The notes under the pieces were generated by a model. That model did no database searches. It saw nothing but the letters and a program-made list of their open reading frames with translations, and was not told the origin of the DNA. Both the position numbers and the translations under genes were made by a program. 64,000 bases of DNA. Origin: an uncultured Robinsoniella sp. Lineage in GTDB: Bacteria; Bacillota; Clostridia; Lachnospirales; Lachnospiraceae. Location of the stretch: assembly GCA_900539655.1 (NCBI GenBank), contig UQCR01000013.1, forward strand, positions 1-64,000, read 5' to 3'. How positions within the stretch are numbered: position 1 is the first letter of the stretch; every line of letters starts with the position of its first letter. Shown piece by piece: positions 1 to 9,269 of the stretch.

Positions 1-287
1 ATGCAGCTGAAGAAGAATCCGATAAAACTATATTTTATACAGTTTCGCAATGGGATCTTCTTATTCAGTGAATTCATCATATAGTGTATGATTACCGATT
101 CGCTGCAGACAAATACAATTACCAGGGCAATACCAAACCAGATATACCCTTTTTTCGCCATTTTAATGGTTTCCCATATGGCACTCAGTTCCTGTCCTTT
201 AAACAATTCATAAAAGGTAAACCCCAAAAGAGCAAAAAGAAACAGGATCTGAAGTATGTTTTTTTTGTTTTTCTTTAAAAATTCCAC
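1..287 (-). CDS. Flippase-like / LPG-synthase-type membrane protein, N-terminal part
   Basis: The first 95 codons of a minus-strand gene that runs off the left edge. The start is a GTG at 287 preceded by GAGGG at about 8 nt; an in-frame TAG lies a little further upstream, so the start is close to this point. The visible protein has a Lys/Asn-rich cytoplasmic start, a first membrane segment at about residues 11-27, a second at about 50-65, and part of a third. This pattern resembles the N-terminus of the UPF0104/YbhN and MprF transmembrane-domain family (lipid flippase-like). It follows a PAP2 lipid phosphatase on the same strand, which fits a role in membrane lipid handling. The family call is moderate because only the first third is visible. 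Confidence 0.6.
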   Translation of the reverse strand, partial: MEFLKKNKKNILQILFLFALLGFTFYELFKGQELSAIWETIKMAKKGYIWFGIALVIVFVCSESVIIHYMMNSLNKKIPLRNCIKYSFIGFFFSC

Positions 288-338
288 GCATTTCCCTCTT
301 TTCTAAATTATCCTCTGGATAATTATAGAATAAATTTA

Positions 339-1037
339 TCAATATTCTATCAATATTTTGCGTATCTTACAATTTATTTTTACAAAAACTTTCTTAAGAA
401 ACTCATAATATTTATATTTCCTGCTCAAATAAAAGGCAAGTTCAGCAAGGGCAACTGCGCCGAATATATCAATAATATAGTGTTGCTTTGTATATTGTGT
501 GGAAATCATGACTGCAATTGCAAACAGGCATGAAAAAATGCGGTACCATTTGGGGATTTTTTCATTACCCCGAATACCAATATAACAGAACCAGCTAACC
601 AGACAGTGTATGGATGGAAAGAGATTCATGGGTAGATCCATTTTATAAACCCAGCCCAGCAGTTGTACGCTTAAACCGTCTCCAATAAGCTCCGGCCTCA
701 CATTTGTGGTAGGAAGCAAAATAAAGAACAGCATGCAGACAATACGGGAGGACATATCGGCAGTCACGAATTTATAAAGAGATTCTTTACCTAAATGTCC
801 GATCATGATGTAATTTACGATCCAGAATAAATAACAGATCACGTAAATCCATACCCAGCCCGGTTTAAATGGAACCATCCTGTCTATTTCCAGTGTGAAA
901 TCATAGTGATACCAGTCTTTGCAAAGATGCTGGGTTCCAAAATAAATGACACTGTTCAGAACGAAACAGGACACCAGGGGTATAATGGAATAGAGTTTTG
1001 CCCAGGGATCGACATATTTTTTTAGCCATCTATACAT
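339..1037 (-). CDS. Phosphatase PAP2 family membrane protein
   Basis: An integral membrane protein of 232 residues with several hydrophobic segments. The PAP2 signature is present in weakened form: an R-P pair after the loop at about residue 115, then FPSIHC (the usual PSGH motif with Ile for Gly but with the histidine kept), then TKQHYIID (the usual RHYxxD histidine with Gln for Arg). PAP2 enzymes remove phosphate from lipid phosphates such as phosphatidate or undecaprenyl pyrophosphate at the membrane surface; the exact substrate is not clear. The ATG at 1037 is chosen over an upstream TTG because AGGAGA lies 9 nt before it. It follows the threonine ammonia-lyase gene by 13 nt and is probably co-transcribed. 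Confidence 0.8.
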   Translation of the reverse strand: MYRWLKKYVDPWAKLYSIIPLVSCFVLNSVIYFGTQHLCKDWYHYDFTLEIDRMVPFKPGWVWIYVICYLFWIVNYIMIGHLGKESLYKFVTADMSSRIVCMLFFILLPTTNVRPELIGDGLSVQLLGWVYKMDLPMNLFPSIHCLVSWFCYIGIRGNEKIPKWYRIFSCLFAIAVMISTQYTKQHYIIDIFGAVALAELAFYLSRKYKYYEFLKKVFVKINCKIRKILIEY

Positions 1038-1050
1038 GTAATTCAATCTC

Positions 1051-2262
1051 CTACAAGTTTGGACGGATAAGCTTTGGCTTATAACCGTTCTCTTTTAATG
1101 CGTCTACAATGGTGTTTTTATGTTCCGTACCAAATGCTTCCAGCGTTATTTTTAATTCAACGGCTGCATTTCGGTTTGTGCTGACAAACTGATTATGTTC
1201 AAGCTTAATGACGTTGCCTTGTGCTTCAGCAATGACAGTGGCAACCCGTACCAGTTCACCCGGCTTATCAGGGAGAAGAACGGATACAGTGAAGATACGG
1301 TCTCTCTGGATTAATCCCAGCTGTACCACGGAGGACATGGTAATCACGTCCATATTTCCGCCGCTTAAAATGGATACTATCTTCTTGCCTTTTACTTCCA
1401 TGTGCTTTAGTGCAGCTACAGTCAGAAGACCGGAGTTTTCTACGATCATCTTATGGTTTTCAACCATATCCAGGAAAGCCACTACTAATTCGTCATCATC
1501 AACGGTAATGATTCCGTCCAGGTTTTTCTGAATATAGGGAAATAACTGCTCGCCAGGTGTCTTTACCGCGGTACCGTCTGCAATGGTATTCACATTGGGC
1601 ATGGTCGTTACTTTACCTGCATCCAGAGAGGACTGCATACAATTTGCACCTGCGGGTTCCACGCCGATTACCTTTATATTGGGATTTAACAGCTTGGCAA
1701 GGGAAGAAACCCCTGTAGCCAGACCGCCTCCGCCGATGGGAACCAGGATATAATCTACCAGTGGCAGTTCCTGCACAATTTCCATGGCAATGGTACCCTG
1801 TCCTGTGGCTACCGCCAGATCGTCAAAAGGATGGATAAAGGTATAGCCATGCTCATTGGCAAGTTCATAGGCATGGGCACATGCTTCGTCATATACATCT
1901 CCGTATAAAACCACTTCCGCGCCATAGCTCTTTGTGCGGTTAACCTTAATCAGAGGTGTGGTGGTAGGCATAACGATTACTGCTTTGGCACCAAATGCTT
2001 TTGCAGCATATGCAACGCCCTGAGCATGGTTGCCGGCAGAGGCAGTAATCAGACCTTTCTCTCTTTCTTCTTTGGACAATGTACTGATTTTATAGTAAGC
2101 GCCGCGGATTTTGTATGCTCCTGTACGCTGCATATTTTCAGGCTTAAAAAATACCTTGTTGCCGGTCTGTTCTGAATAGTACTGGCTGTAAACCAATTTT
2201 GTCTCCTGGGTAACCTGCTTCACTGCCTCGGAAGCTTCCTCAAACTTATCTAATGTTAACAT
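1051..2262 (-). CDS. ilvA: Threonine ammonia-lyase (threonine dehydratase)
   Basis: A PLP-dependent enzyme of 403 residues that deaminates L-threonine to 2-oxobutanoate, the first step toward isoleucine or a catabolic route to propionate. The PLP lysine is K51 in GAYKIRGA, the glycine loop is PIGGGGLA, and SGGNMD appears near the end of the catalytic domain. Residues from about 325 form a single ACT domain (VSVLLPDKPGELVRVATVIAEAQ). The length and single ACT domain match the short clostridial IlvA/TdcB type rather than the 514-residue enterobacterial IlvA with two regulatory repeats. Start ATG at 2262 has AAAGG upstream. It lies 15 nt after ftsY. Confidence 0.9.
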   Translation of the reverse strand: MLTLDKFEEASEAVKQVTQETKLVYSQYYSEQTGNKVFFKPENMQRTGAYKIRGAYYKISTLSKEEREKGLITASAGNHAQGVAYAAKAFGAKAVIVMPTTTPLIKVNRTKSYGAEVVLYGDVYDEACAHAYELANEHGYTFIHPFDDLAVATGQGTIAMEIVQELPLVDYILVPIGGGGLATGVSSLAKLLNPNIKVIGVEPAGANCMQSSLDAGKVTTMPNVNTIADGTAVKTPGEQLFPYIQKNLDGIITVDDDELVVAFLDMVENHKMIVENSGLLTVAALKHMEVKGKKIVSILSGGNMDVITMSSVVQLGLIQRDRIFTVSVLLPDKPGELVRVATVIAEAQGNVIKLEHNQFVSTNRNAAVELKITLEAFGTEHKNTIVDALKENGYKPKLIRPNL

Positions 2263-2277
2263 CTTGTCGCCTTTCTT

Positions 2278-3216
2278 CTAATTTGCCGGGGTTTGTACGT
2301 TGAATAATGCATTTACAAATTCATCTGCATTAAACTTCTGAAGATCATCAATGCTTTCTCCCACACCAATATATTTAACGGGAATGCCAAGCTCAGAATG
2401 AATTGCCACCGCAATACCGCCTTTTGCCGTCCCATCCAGTTTTGTTAATATAATGCCGGTTATGTCTGCAATCTCGCTGAACTCCCTTGCCTGTGCCAGC
2501 GCATTCTGTCCCGTGGTTCCATCCAGAACAACCAGTGTCTCGCGGTAAGCTTCAGGATATTCCCGTTCCAGTACGCGGTTGATCTTGCCCAATTCGTTCA
2601 TCAGGTTTTTCTTGTTATGAAGCCTGCCTGCCGTATCGCATAACAGTACGTCTGCATGCCTTGCTTTCGCGGATGCAACTGCATCAAACACTACTGCAGC
2701 CGGGTCGGAACCTTCCTGACCGCCGATAATATCCACACCGGCGCGGTTTGCCCATTCGGTTAACTGCTCTCCTGCTGCGGCACGGAATGTATCTGCGGCA
2801 GCCAGTATTACTTTTTTACCCTGGTCTTTTAACTTTCCGGCCAGTTTTCCCACACTGGTGGTTTTTCCCACGCCGTTTACGCCGATCACCAGAACCACAG
2901 ACTGTCTGTTTTCAAATTCATAGGCTGTTTCGCCCACATCCATCTGTTCTTTAATACTGTCAATCAGCAGTTGTTTGCATTCGGATGGTTCTTTGATTTT
3001 CTGCTCTTTAACTTTTGCTTTTAAATCCTCAATAATAGCGGTAGTGGCGTTGATTCCCAGGTCGCCCATCACTAAGATTTCTTCTATCTCTTCATAGAAA
3101 TCGTCATCGATGCTGGAAAACCCACTGAAAATAGAGTCAATTCCCGCAACAATATTCGCCCTGGTTTTTGACAGCCCTTCTACAAGCCGTTTAAAAAACC
3201 CTTTCTTTTCTTCCAT
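2278..3216 (-). CDS. ftsY: Signal recognition particle receptor FtsY
   Basis: A GTPase of 312 residues that docks the SRP-ribosome complex at the membrane for co-translational protein insertion. The short N domain is followed by the G domain: P-loop GVNGVGKTTSVGKLA at about 112, DTFRAAAGEQL, DTAGRLHN, and TKLDGTAKGG. It lacks the long acidic A domain of E. coli FtsY, as is usual in Firmicutes. Start ATG at 3216 follows AGGAGGG. It is 27 nt downstream of smc, the conserved rnc-smc-ftsY cluster of Firmicutes. Confidence 0.97.
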   Translation of the reverse strand: MEEKKGFFKRLVEGLSKTRANIVAGIDSIFSGFSSIDDDFYEEIEEILVMGDLGINATTAIIEDLKAKVKEQKIKEPSECKQLLIDSIKEQMDVGETAYEFENRQSVVLVIGVNGVGKTTSVGKLAGKLKDQGKKVILAAADTFRAAAGEQLTEWANRAGVDIIGGQEGSDPAAVVFDAVASAKARHADVLLCDTAGRLHNKKNLMNELGKINRVLEREYPEAYRETLVVLDGTTGQNALAQAREFSEIADITGIILTKLDGTAKGGIAVAIHSELGIPVKYIGVGESIDDLQKFNADEFVNALFNVQTPAN

Positions 3217-3243
3217 AATGATTCCCTCCTGCTGATTCCGATT

Positions 3244-6200
3244 TTACACAGAATCCAGCTCATCTTCTATTAAATTGACGGATACCAGTGCGGACACACC
3301 CTTTTCCTGCATTGTGATACCATACAGCCTGTCCGCTACTTCCATTGTACCGCGCCTATGTGTAATAATAATAAATTGTGTATTCTTTGTCAACTTATGA
3401 AGGTATTTTGCGTACCTGGTAACATTTGACTCATCCAGTGCTGCCTCAATTTCATCCAGAAGGCAGAACGGTGACGGCTTTAATTTCTGAATGGCAAAGA
3501 GAAGGGCAATTGCAGTCAGCGCTTTCTCACCACCGGATAACTGCATCATATTCTGCAGCTTCTTACCAGGGGGCTGGGAAATGATACGGATGCCTGCCTC
3601 CAGGATATCTTCATCCTCCACCAGTTCCAGACTGCCTTTTCCGCCTCCGAAGAGCTGTTTAAAGGCTTTGTCAAACTCCGCCTGGATAATGGCAAAATTC
3701 TCTTTAAACTGAGCGCGCATTCCGCTGTCCAGTTCCTCTATGATGCCAAGAAGGATTTCTTCCGCCTTAATCAGATCGTCATGCTGTGTACTGAGAAATT
3801 CGTGTCTCTCAGACAATTCTTTAAAGTCTTCAATGGCGTTGACATTTACGCTCCCAAGACCTTTGATATCGGATTTCAGCAGCTGGATTGCTTTTTTTAA
3901 CTGCGCCTGATTTTCATAAGCTTCATCTTTCAGTTCCTTTGCAGTGCTGACCGTCAGTTCATATTCCTCCCACATGTAATTAATCTGGGTTTCCTTGCTT
4001 TCTTCCAGTTTTTCCAGCTGGCTGGATAGACGGAAGTTTTCTTTATCCAGCATTGCCATACGTTCCGACAGCTCTTCCCGTTTGGTAAAGAAAGATTTGT
4101 GGCTGGTATAGAGGCTTTCTTTTTGAGCCATCCACTCATTGACCCTGTCACTTAATTCTCCTTCGTGTTCGGCAGCTTTTGCTATGGATATTTCAATTTC
4201 TTCAATATCGTGGGCTTTCTTCTGGATATCTTTTTCATTTTCCAGAATATCGTTTTTAATAGATTCCCGCTCTTCCTGCAAGGATTTCATTTCTTGATTA
4301 ATTCGTGAAATATTTTGATGAATGAAATCTTCTTTTTGCTTTAAATTTGCCAGATCCAGATGAATCCCTTCCGCTTTCCCGTTATGTGCATCCAGTTCCT
4401 GCTTCTTGATTTCCAGGTCTTTTTGAAGACCAAGGATCAGGGATTCTGTTTTTTTCTCCAGGGATACGGATGCGTCCAGTTCTTTCTGGATTTCAGATTC
4501 TTCCACTCGGATGTCTGCGATCTGGGTTTCAATCTCGGAAGATTCCCGCTTAAGCTGTGCATAACCGGACTTTGTCTCTGTGTTACGGCTCTGCATCTGC
4601 TTGATCTTCATTTTAGCTGTATTCTGGACAATATATTCTTTTTGCAGGCTGTCTTTCAGCTCTACGATTTTACCACGCAGAATGCGCCGTTTATCACGGT
4701 TCTCGTCAATGGATTTCTGAAGTTCTTCCATATCCTTTTTTAATAAGGCAACGCTTTCTGTTAATTCTTCTATTTCTCGTCTTCTTCCCAGAAGGTTGCT
4801 GGAATTCTTAAATGCACCACCGGTCATGGAACCGCCGGGACTTAAAGATTCGCCCTCCAGGGTAACAATACGCAGCGTGTGCTGATATTTTTTCGCAATG
4901 GTAATTGCGTTGTCAATATGGTCAACTACAACCGTTCTTCCCAGCAGGTATTTCGCCAGCCCTTCGTAGCAGCTTTCCACATCCACCAGGGAGCTTGCAA
5001 GTCCAACCACCCCGGGTTCTTTTAGAACCTTTTCATTGGTAAAGCCATTGCGGTTGCCGATGCTTGTGAGCGGAAGGAAGGTTGCCCTTCCGTATTTATT
5101 TCGTTTCAGAAAATCAATCATACGTTTTGCGGTATGTTCCTCTTCGGTAACAATATTCTGGATACTGCCTCCCAGAGCTGTTTCAATGGCGGTTTCATAG
5201 GATTTCTGAACTTTGATAATGTCTGCTACTACTCCCATGATTCCTTTTTCCCGGCTTTTCTGTTCCATAACACGCCGGATACTGTTGCCATATCCATCAT
5301 ATCGTTCCGTGATGTTTTTTAAGGACTCCAACCTGGATTCTTCTCTATGGTAAGCAGTCTGCCCGGTCTCCATCTGCTCATTCTGTTTGGCCAGAATCTG
5401 CTGCAGTGTGGTTACTTCCGTGTCATATTTCGTACTTTCTTCACACAGGGTATCGATACGAGCTGAAACCTCTGCATAATCCTTTTGATATGCAGCCAGG
5501 GATTCTTCCTGTTCGGATTCTTCACTTTTTAATTTCAGAATTTTCTGGCTGAGTTCCGCTTTACGAATCTGAATCTGTTCGATCATGGTGGAATAACGCT
5601 GCAGCTTGGCTTTTGTGGATGCCCGCTGGTTCAGCAATTCAATAATCTGGTTCTTGCCCTCTTCGATATGTCCTTCCAGAATCCCTGTATCTTTCTGAAG
5701 CTGTAAGCCCACCGCTTTGTTTTCCACTTCTACTGCCTGGACTTTATCCAGCTGTTCTTTTAGAAGGGAAAGTTCTGACTGCTGGGCATCTTTTTGCTGT
5801 GTCTTCCCATCCAATTCTTTCTGTATGCTCAGAATACGGTTCTGCAAATGTTCATCATTTAACTTTGCCGTATTAATCTGTTCTTTTAAGACATTGATCT
5901 GCCCGGTTAACTGCTGCTTTAACAATTGGTTTTTGTTGGAGCGTTCTTTTTGCTCCTCAATCCTGGCACTTAACTCTTCTAATTCTTTTTCAATCCGGTC
6001 ATATTCCACTTTAGCGCTCTCATAATTGTCTTTTGTGGATTGAAGATCCTGATTGGAAATGGCGATCTTCTCTTCTATTTCACGGAGCTGGATTCGGATT
6101 CGGTCCATTTCCATTAAAAACATATTTGCATCTACTGCTTTTAATTCTTCTTTTTTCTTCAGATAAACTTTTGCAGTTTCTGCCTGTCTTTGCAGTGGAC

Positions 6201-6807
6201 CCAATTGCTTGGTCAACTCGGACAGAATATCATTTACACGAACCAGATTCTGTTTTTCATCCTCCAGCTTTTTCTGTGCAGCCAATTTCCGCCGTTTGTA
6301 TTTAACAATTCCTACAGCCTCGTCAAAAAGCTCTCTGCGCTCTTCCGGTTTTCCGCTTAATATTTTATCGATCTGTCCCTGGCCGATGATGGAGTAACCT
6401 TCTTTACCGATACCGGTATCATAAAAAAGTTCGTTGACATCTTTTAACCGGCAGGTGGTGCCGTTGATCAGATATTCACTTTCTCCGGAGCGGTATACTC
6501 TTCTCGTCACGGTTACTTCATTATAATCGATGGGAAGCTGGTGGTCTTCGTTATCCAGTGTAATGGCAACAGATGCGAATCCCATGGGTTTCCGGTTTTC
6601 TGTTCCGGAAAAGATAACATCCTGCATATTGGCACCACGCAGCTGTTTGGCACGCTGTTCACCAAGTACCCATCTCACTGCATCACCAACATTGCTTTTA
6701 CCGCTGCCGTTGGGTCCAACGATTCCGGTAATTCCATTGTGGAATTTAAAGACAATTTTATTGGCAAAAGATTTGAAGCCGTGGATTTCTATGCTTTTTA
6801 AGTACAT
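3244..6807 (-). CDS. smc: Chromosome segregation protein SMC
   Basis: A structural-maintenance-of-chromosomes ATPase of 1187 residues, the usual length. The N-terminal head holds the Walker A motif GPNGSGKSNVGDAV at about 32; two long coiled coils flank a hinge at about 510-670 (with the glycine-rich stretch LSPGGSMTGG); the C-terminal head carries the ABC signature LSGGEKALTA and Walker B CLLDEIEAALD. SMC works with ScpA and ScpB to compact and segregate the nucleoid; those partners are not in this window. The gene overlaps the end of rnc by 10 nt and precedes ftsY. Confidence 0.97.
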   Translation of the reverse strand: MYLKSIEIHGFKSFANKIVFKFHNGITGIVGPNGSGKSNVGDAVRWVLGEQRAKQLRGANMQDVIFSGTENRKPMGFASVAITLDNEDHQLPIDYNEVTVTRRVYRSGESEYLINGTTCRLKDVNELFYDTGIGKEGYSIIGQGQIDKILSGKPEERRELFDEAVGIVKYKRRKLAAQKKLEDEKQNLVRVNDILSELTKQLGPLQRQAETAKVYLKKKEELKAVDANMFLMEMDRIRIQLREIEEKIAISNQDLQSTKDNYESAKVEYDRIEKELEELSARIEEQKERSNKNQLLKQQLTGQINVLKEQINTAKLNDEHLQNRILSIQKELDGKTQQKDAQQSELSLLKEQLDKVQAVEVENKAVGLQLQKDTGILEGHIEEGKNQIIELLNQRASTKAKLQRYSTMIEQIQIRKAELSQKILKLKSEESEQEESLAAYQKDYAEVSARIDTLCEESTKYDTEVTTLQQILAKQNEQMETGQTAYHREESRLESLKNITERYDGYGNSIRRVMEQKSREKGIMGVVADIIKVQKSYETAIETALGGSIQNIVTEEEHTAKRMIDFLKRNKYGRATFLPLTSIGNRNGFTNEKVLKEPGVVGLASSLVDVESCYEGLAKYLLGRTVVVDHIDNAITIAKKYQHTLRIVTLEGESLSPGGSMTGGAFKNSSNLLGRRREIEELTESVALLKKDMEELQKSIDENRDKRRILRGKIVELKDSLQKEYIVQNTAKMKIKQMQSRNTETKSGYAQLKRESSEIETQIADIRVEESEIQKELDASVSLEKKTESLILGLQKDLEIKKQELDAHNGKAEGIHLDLANLKQKEDFIHQNISRINQEMKSLQEERESIKNDILENEKDIQKKAHDIEEIEISIAKAAEHEGELSDRVNEWMAQKESLYTSHKSFFTKREELSERMAMLDKENFRLSSQLEKLEESKETQINYMWEEYELTVSTAKELKDEAYENQAQLKKAIQLLKSDIKGLGSVNVNAIEDFKELSERHEFLSTQHDDLIKAEEILLGIIEELDSGMRAQFKENFAIIQAEFDKAFKQLFGGGKGSLELVEDEDILEAGIRIISQPPGKKLQNMMQLSGGEKALTAIALLFAIQKLKPSPFCLLDEIEAALDESNVTRYAKYLHKLTKNTQFIIITHRRGTMEVADRLYGITMQEKGVSALVSVNLIEDELDSV

Positions 6808-7511
6808 ATCTCTTTTGTCTTTCCTTTCAAGTCGATGATTGCGCGGTATGCCGCTTCCTGTTCAGCAGCTTTCTTGGTACGTCCAATTCCCTGGCTTGCA
6901 TTTTTTTCACCGATGTGCAGTTCTACAATGAATTTTTTATCGTGGTCAGGGCCTTCTTCCCCTGTCAGGGTATATACGATTTCATCACCTTTAAAATCTC
7001 TTTGTACAATTTCCTGCAGGATAGTCTTGCTATCATAAAAGAGCTGCTTATTTTCAATATCTTTCATTATATATTTTAAAATAAACTCTTTTGCATTAGC
7101 AAAACCACCATCTAAATAAATGGCACCTATAAGAGCTTCCATGGCATCCGATACGATAGAATCACGATGACGTCCTCCTGTATGCTCTTCACCTTTCCCA
7201 AGCTGTAAATAACTGCCCAGTTCTATTTCTTTCGTGCACAGGGCAAGGGTAGGCTCACAGACAATGCTTGCACGAAGCTTTGTCAGGTCTCCTTCCGGCA
7301 GATCCGGGTAATTGTGAAATAAATATTCACTGCTGGTAACTTCTAACACTGCATCCCCTAAAAATTCGAGGCGTTCATTATCTTTCATCTTAGCAGCTTT
7401 ATGTTCATTCGCATAAGAACTGTGAGTCATTGCCTGTACCAAAAGTTCGAAATTGCGGAATTTATATCCGATTCGATTCTCAAGTTCGGCTAATTTTCTG
7501 GTTGATTTCAT
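6798..7511 (-). CDS. rnc: Ribonuclease III
   Basis: A double-stranded-RNA endonuclease of 237 residues that processes rRNA precursors and structured mRNAs. The RNase III signature ERLEFLGDAVLEV lies at about 46, the second metal-binding region is SDAMEALIGAIYLDGG at about 120, and a C-terminal dsRNA-binding domain covers about 160-230 (ending in TKKAAEQEAAYRAI). It starts the rnc-smc-ftsY block and overlaps smc by 10 nt, suggesting translational coupling. It is separated from acpP by a 130-nt gap that contains a terminator. Confidence 0.96.
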   Translation of the reverse strand: MKSTRKLAELENRIGYKFRNFELLVQAMTHSSYANEHKAAKMKDNERLEFLGDAVLEVTSSEYLFHNYPDLPEGDLTKLRASIVCEPTLALCTKEIELGSYLQLGKGEEHTGGRHRDSIVSDAMEALIGAIYLDGGFANAKEFILKYIMKDIENKQLFYDSKTILQEIVQRDFKGDEIVYTLTGEEGPDHDKKFIVELHIGEKNASQGIGRTKKAAEQEAAYRAIIDLKGKTKEICT

Positions 7512-7604
7512 AGTTAACCCCTTCTGATTAGCGTAAGCCTGCTTGCGCTATTTCTTAATTAGTAGTGTGTAAGCGGTTTTCTTTCGCACTTTCCTACGTA
7601 TACA

Positions 7605-7631
7605 ACAAAGGGTGCTGCTTTGCAACACCCT
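7605..7631 (-). terminator. Intrinsic terminator after acpP
   Basis: On the minus strand the stem GGGTGTTG/CAGCACCC with a CAAAG loop is followed by TTTGTTG. It lies 14 nt past the acpP stop and separates the plsX-acpP unit from rnc. Confidence 0.7.
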
Positions 7632-7644
7632 CATTAAAACCGTT

Positions 7645-7875
7645 TTAGTTGATTGCACTTTTGATTTGCTCTACAGCATCGCCTACTGAAACAATTTTCT
7701 CTGCTTCTTCATTTGGAATTTCAATATCGAATTCTTCTTCAATCCCCATGATAATCTGAAATACATCTAAGGAGTCAGCTCCTAAATCATCCACAAATGT
7801 TGTCTCCATTGTGATCTCATCTGCATCCACATTCAGTACCTCGGCAATAATTTTCTGTAACTTTTCGAATTCCAT
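7645..7875 (-). CDS. acpP: Acyl carrier protein
   Basis: A small acidic protein that carries fatty acyl chains on a 4'-phosphopantetheine arm. The attachment serine is S35 in GADSLDVF. The start is placed at the ATG giving MEFEKLQ, the family's usual N-terminus; an ATG at 7881 and a TTG at 7884 in the same frame are alternatives, and AGAGAGG precedes all three. It lies 21 nt after plsX, the standard pairing in Firmicutes. Confidence 0.95.
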   Translation of the reverse strand: MEFEKLQKIIAEVLNVDADEITMETTFVDDLGADSLDVFQIIMGIEEEFDIEIPNEEAEKIVSVGDAVEQIKSAIN

Positions 7876-7896
7876 AATCATCAATCCTCTCTTTTA

Positions 7897-8904
7897 CTAA
7901 TCTACTTTAATTTTTTCTTTGATTTTCTCATTGATCTGCTGCTGTTTAAACTGCACGCATTGAACAATGGAATTGGTAATCTCAGATGCTTGCGAGCTAC
8001 CGTGAGATTTTACCACAAGGCCATTCAACCCAAGTAAAGGTGCACCGCCATATTGACTTGCATCAAAAGACTGCAATGTCTCTTTTAATGCCGGTTTTAC
8101 CAGTAAGGCGCCAATCTTACTGCGAAGGCTTGTCATCATGCCTGCCTTGACTTTAGAGATCAGGGTGGCCCCCACACCTTCATACAACTTTAAAATTACA
8201 TTCCCGACAAATGCTTCGCAAACAATTACATCGCATACGCCAGCTGGAATGTCTCTGGCCTCCACACTTCCGATAAAATTAATGTCTTTGCATTCCTTCA
8301 AGAGTGGAAATGTCTCTTTTACCAGAGCGTTGCCTTTTTCCTCTTCTGCACCGATATTGACGATACCAACTTTAGGATTTTTAATACCTACTACATTTTC
8401 CATGTAAATAGAACCTATTTTAGCAAACTGTACTAAATGAGATGGTCTTGCATCTACATTAGCGCCACAGTCAACCAGCAATGAAACACCAGTCTTAGTG
8501 GGTATCAGTGGTGCCAGAGGCGGCCGCTCAATTCCTTTAATGCGCCCAACGATAAGCTGTCCGCCGACCAATACGGCTCCGGTACTTCCGGCAGAAACAA
8601 AAGCATCTGCTTCTCCTTTTTTTACCAGATTCAGCCCTAATACTATGGAAGAATTTTTTTTCTTTCGAATTGCCATAACCGGCGGTTCCGCTGTTTCAAT
8701 AATTTCATCAGCATGAACAACTTCCACTAGCTCTTTTGGATAGGTGTACTTTGATAATTCTCTCTGTACCTCTTCCGAGCGCCCTACCAGGAATACTTTA
8801 ATATCATTTCTCGCATTCACTGCGTTTACGGCTCCCTTAACTATCTCTGCCGGGGCATGATCACCACCCATAGCATCGACTACGACCCGAACTAATTCCT
8901 GCAT
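7897..8904 (-). CDS. plsX: Phosphate acyltransferase PlsX
   Basis: Converts acyl-ACP to acyl-phosphate, the donor for PlsY in the first acylation step of phospholipid synthesis. The 335-residue protein begins with the family hallmark VVDAMGGDHAP and contains ASAGSTGA at about 105, followed by PLAPLIPT. Start ATG at 8904 is preceded by GAGGAGG. It is co-transcribed with acpP, which provides the acyl carrier for its substrate. Confidence 0.96.
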   Translation of the reverse strand: MQELVRVVVDAMGGDHAPAEIVKGAVNAVNARNDIKVFLVGRSEEVQRELSKYTYPKELVEVVHADEIIETAEPPVMAIRKKKNSSIVLGLNLVKKGEADAFVSAGSTGAVLVGGQLIVGRIKGIERPPLAPLIPTKTGVSLLVDCGANVDARPSHLVQFAKIGSIYMENVVGIKNPKVGIVNIGAEEEKGNALVKETFPLLKECKDINFIGSVEARDIPAGVCDVIVCEAFVGNVILKLYEGVGATLISKVKAGMMTSLRSKIGALLVKPALKETLQSFDASQYGGAPLLGLNGLVVKSHGSSQASEITNSIVQCVQFKQQQINEKIKEKIKVD

Positions 8905-8933
8905 ATTATTTCCTCCTCGTATTTCTATTAACT

Positions 8934-8962
8934 AATATACTAAACATCATACAGAAAATCAA
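8934..8962 (-). promoter_or_regulatory. Sigma-A promoter for plsX-acpP
   Basis: On the minus strand TTGATT, a 17-nt spacer and TATATT read toward plsX, with the -10 about 30 nt before the start codon. Confidence 0.55.
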
Positions 8963-9047
8963 TAGATATTTTTAGAGAATCTTAAGAAGTGTTGAAGTTC
9001 TATTGTTTTTCTGGGTAAAAGCACTGCAAAACCAGAGAAAAGCACGT

Positions 9048-9072
9048 AAAAAAAGCATCTCCAACGAGATGC
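9048..9072 (-). terminator. Intrinsic terminator after rpmF
   Basis: Perfect 7-bp stem GCATCTC/GAGATGC with a GTTG loop followed by seven Ts on the minus strand, 12 nt past the rpmF stop. Confidence 0.9.
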
Positions 9073-9083
9073 TTTATCATATC

Positions 9084-9266
9084 TTATGCTTCTGTGGATA
9101 TGATTTCTTTTTTATTGTATGTTCCGCAGTTCTTACATACTCTGTGAGACATCATAAGTTCGCCGCATTTAGCACATTTTACTAAATTCGGAGCAGACAT
9201 TTTCCAGTTTGCTCTTCTCTTGTCTCTTCTTCCTTTGGAAGATTTATTTTTTGGACAGATTGACAT
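9084..9266 (-). CDS. rpmF: 50S ribosomal protein L32
   Basis: A 60-residue ribosomal protein with the basic N-terminus (KNKSSKGRRDKRRA) and a zinc-binding CxxC...CxxC pair (CAKC and CKNC), so it is the zinc-bound (C+) form. It starts 3 nt after yceD with AGGAGG upstream; the yceD-rpmF pair is conserved across bacteria. Confidence 0.97.
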   Translation of the reverse strand: MSICPKNKSSKGRRDKRRANWKMSAPNLVKCAKCGELMMSHRVCKNCGTYNKKEIISTEA

Positions 9267-9269
9267 GGT

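Noticed and set aside
84..278. A 64-codon plus-strand ORF at the left edge
   Set aside because: It is opposite the minus-strand flippase-like gene, has no ribosome binding site and a Phe/Lys-rich, protein-unlike composition.
8920..8945. FapR operator before plsX
   Set aside because: TTAGTATATTAG only partly resembles the FapR palindrome and overlaps an ordinary promoter; no support beyond that.
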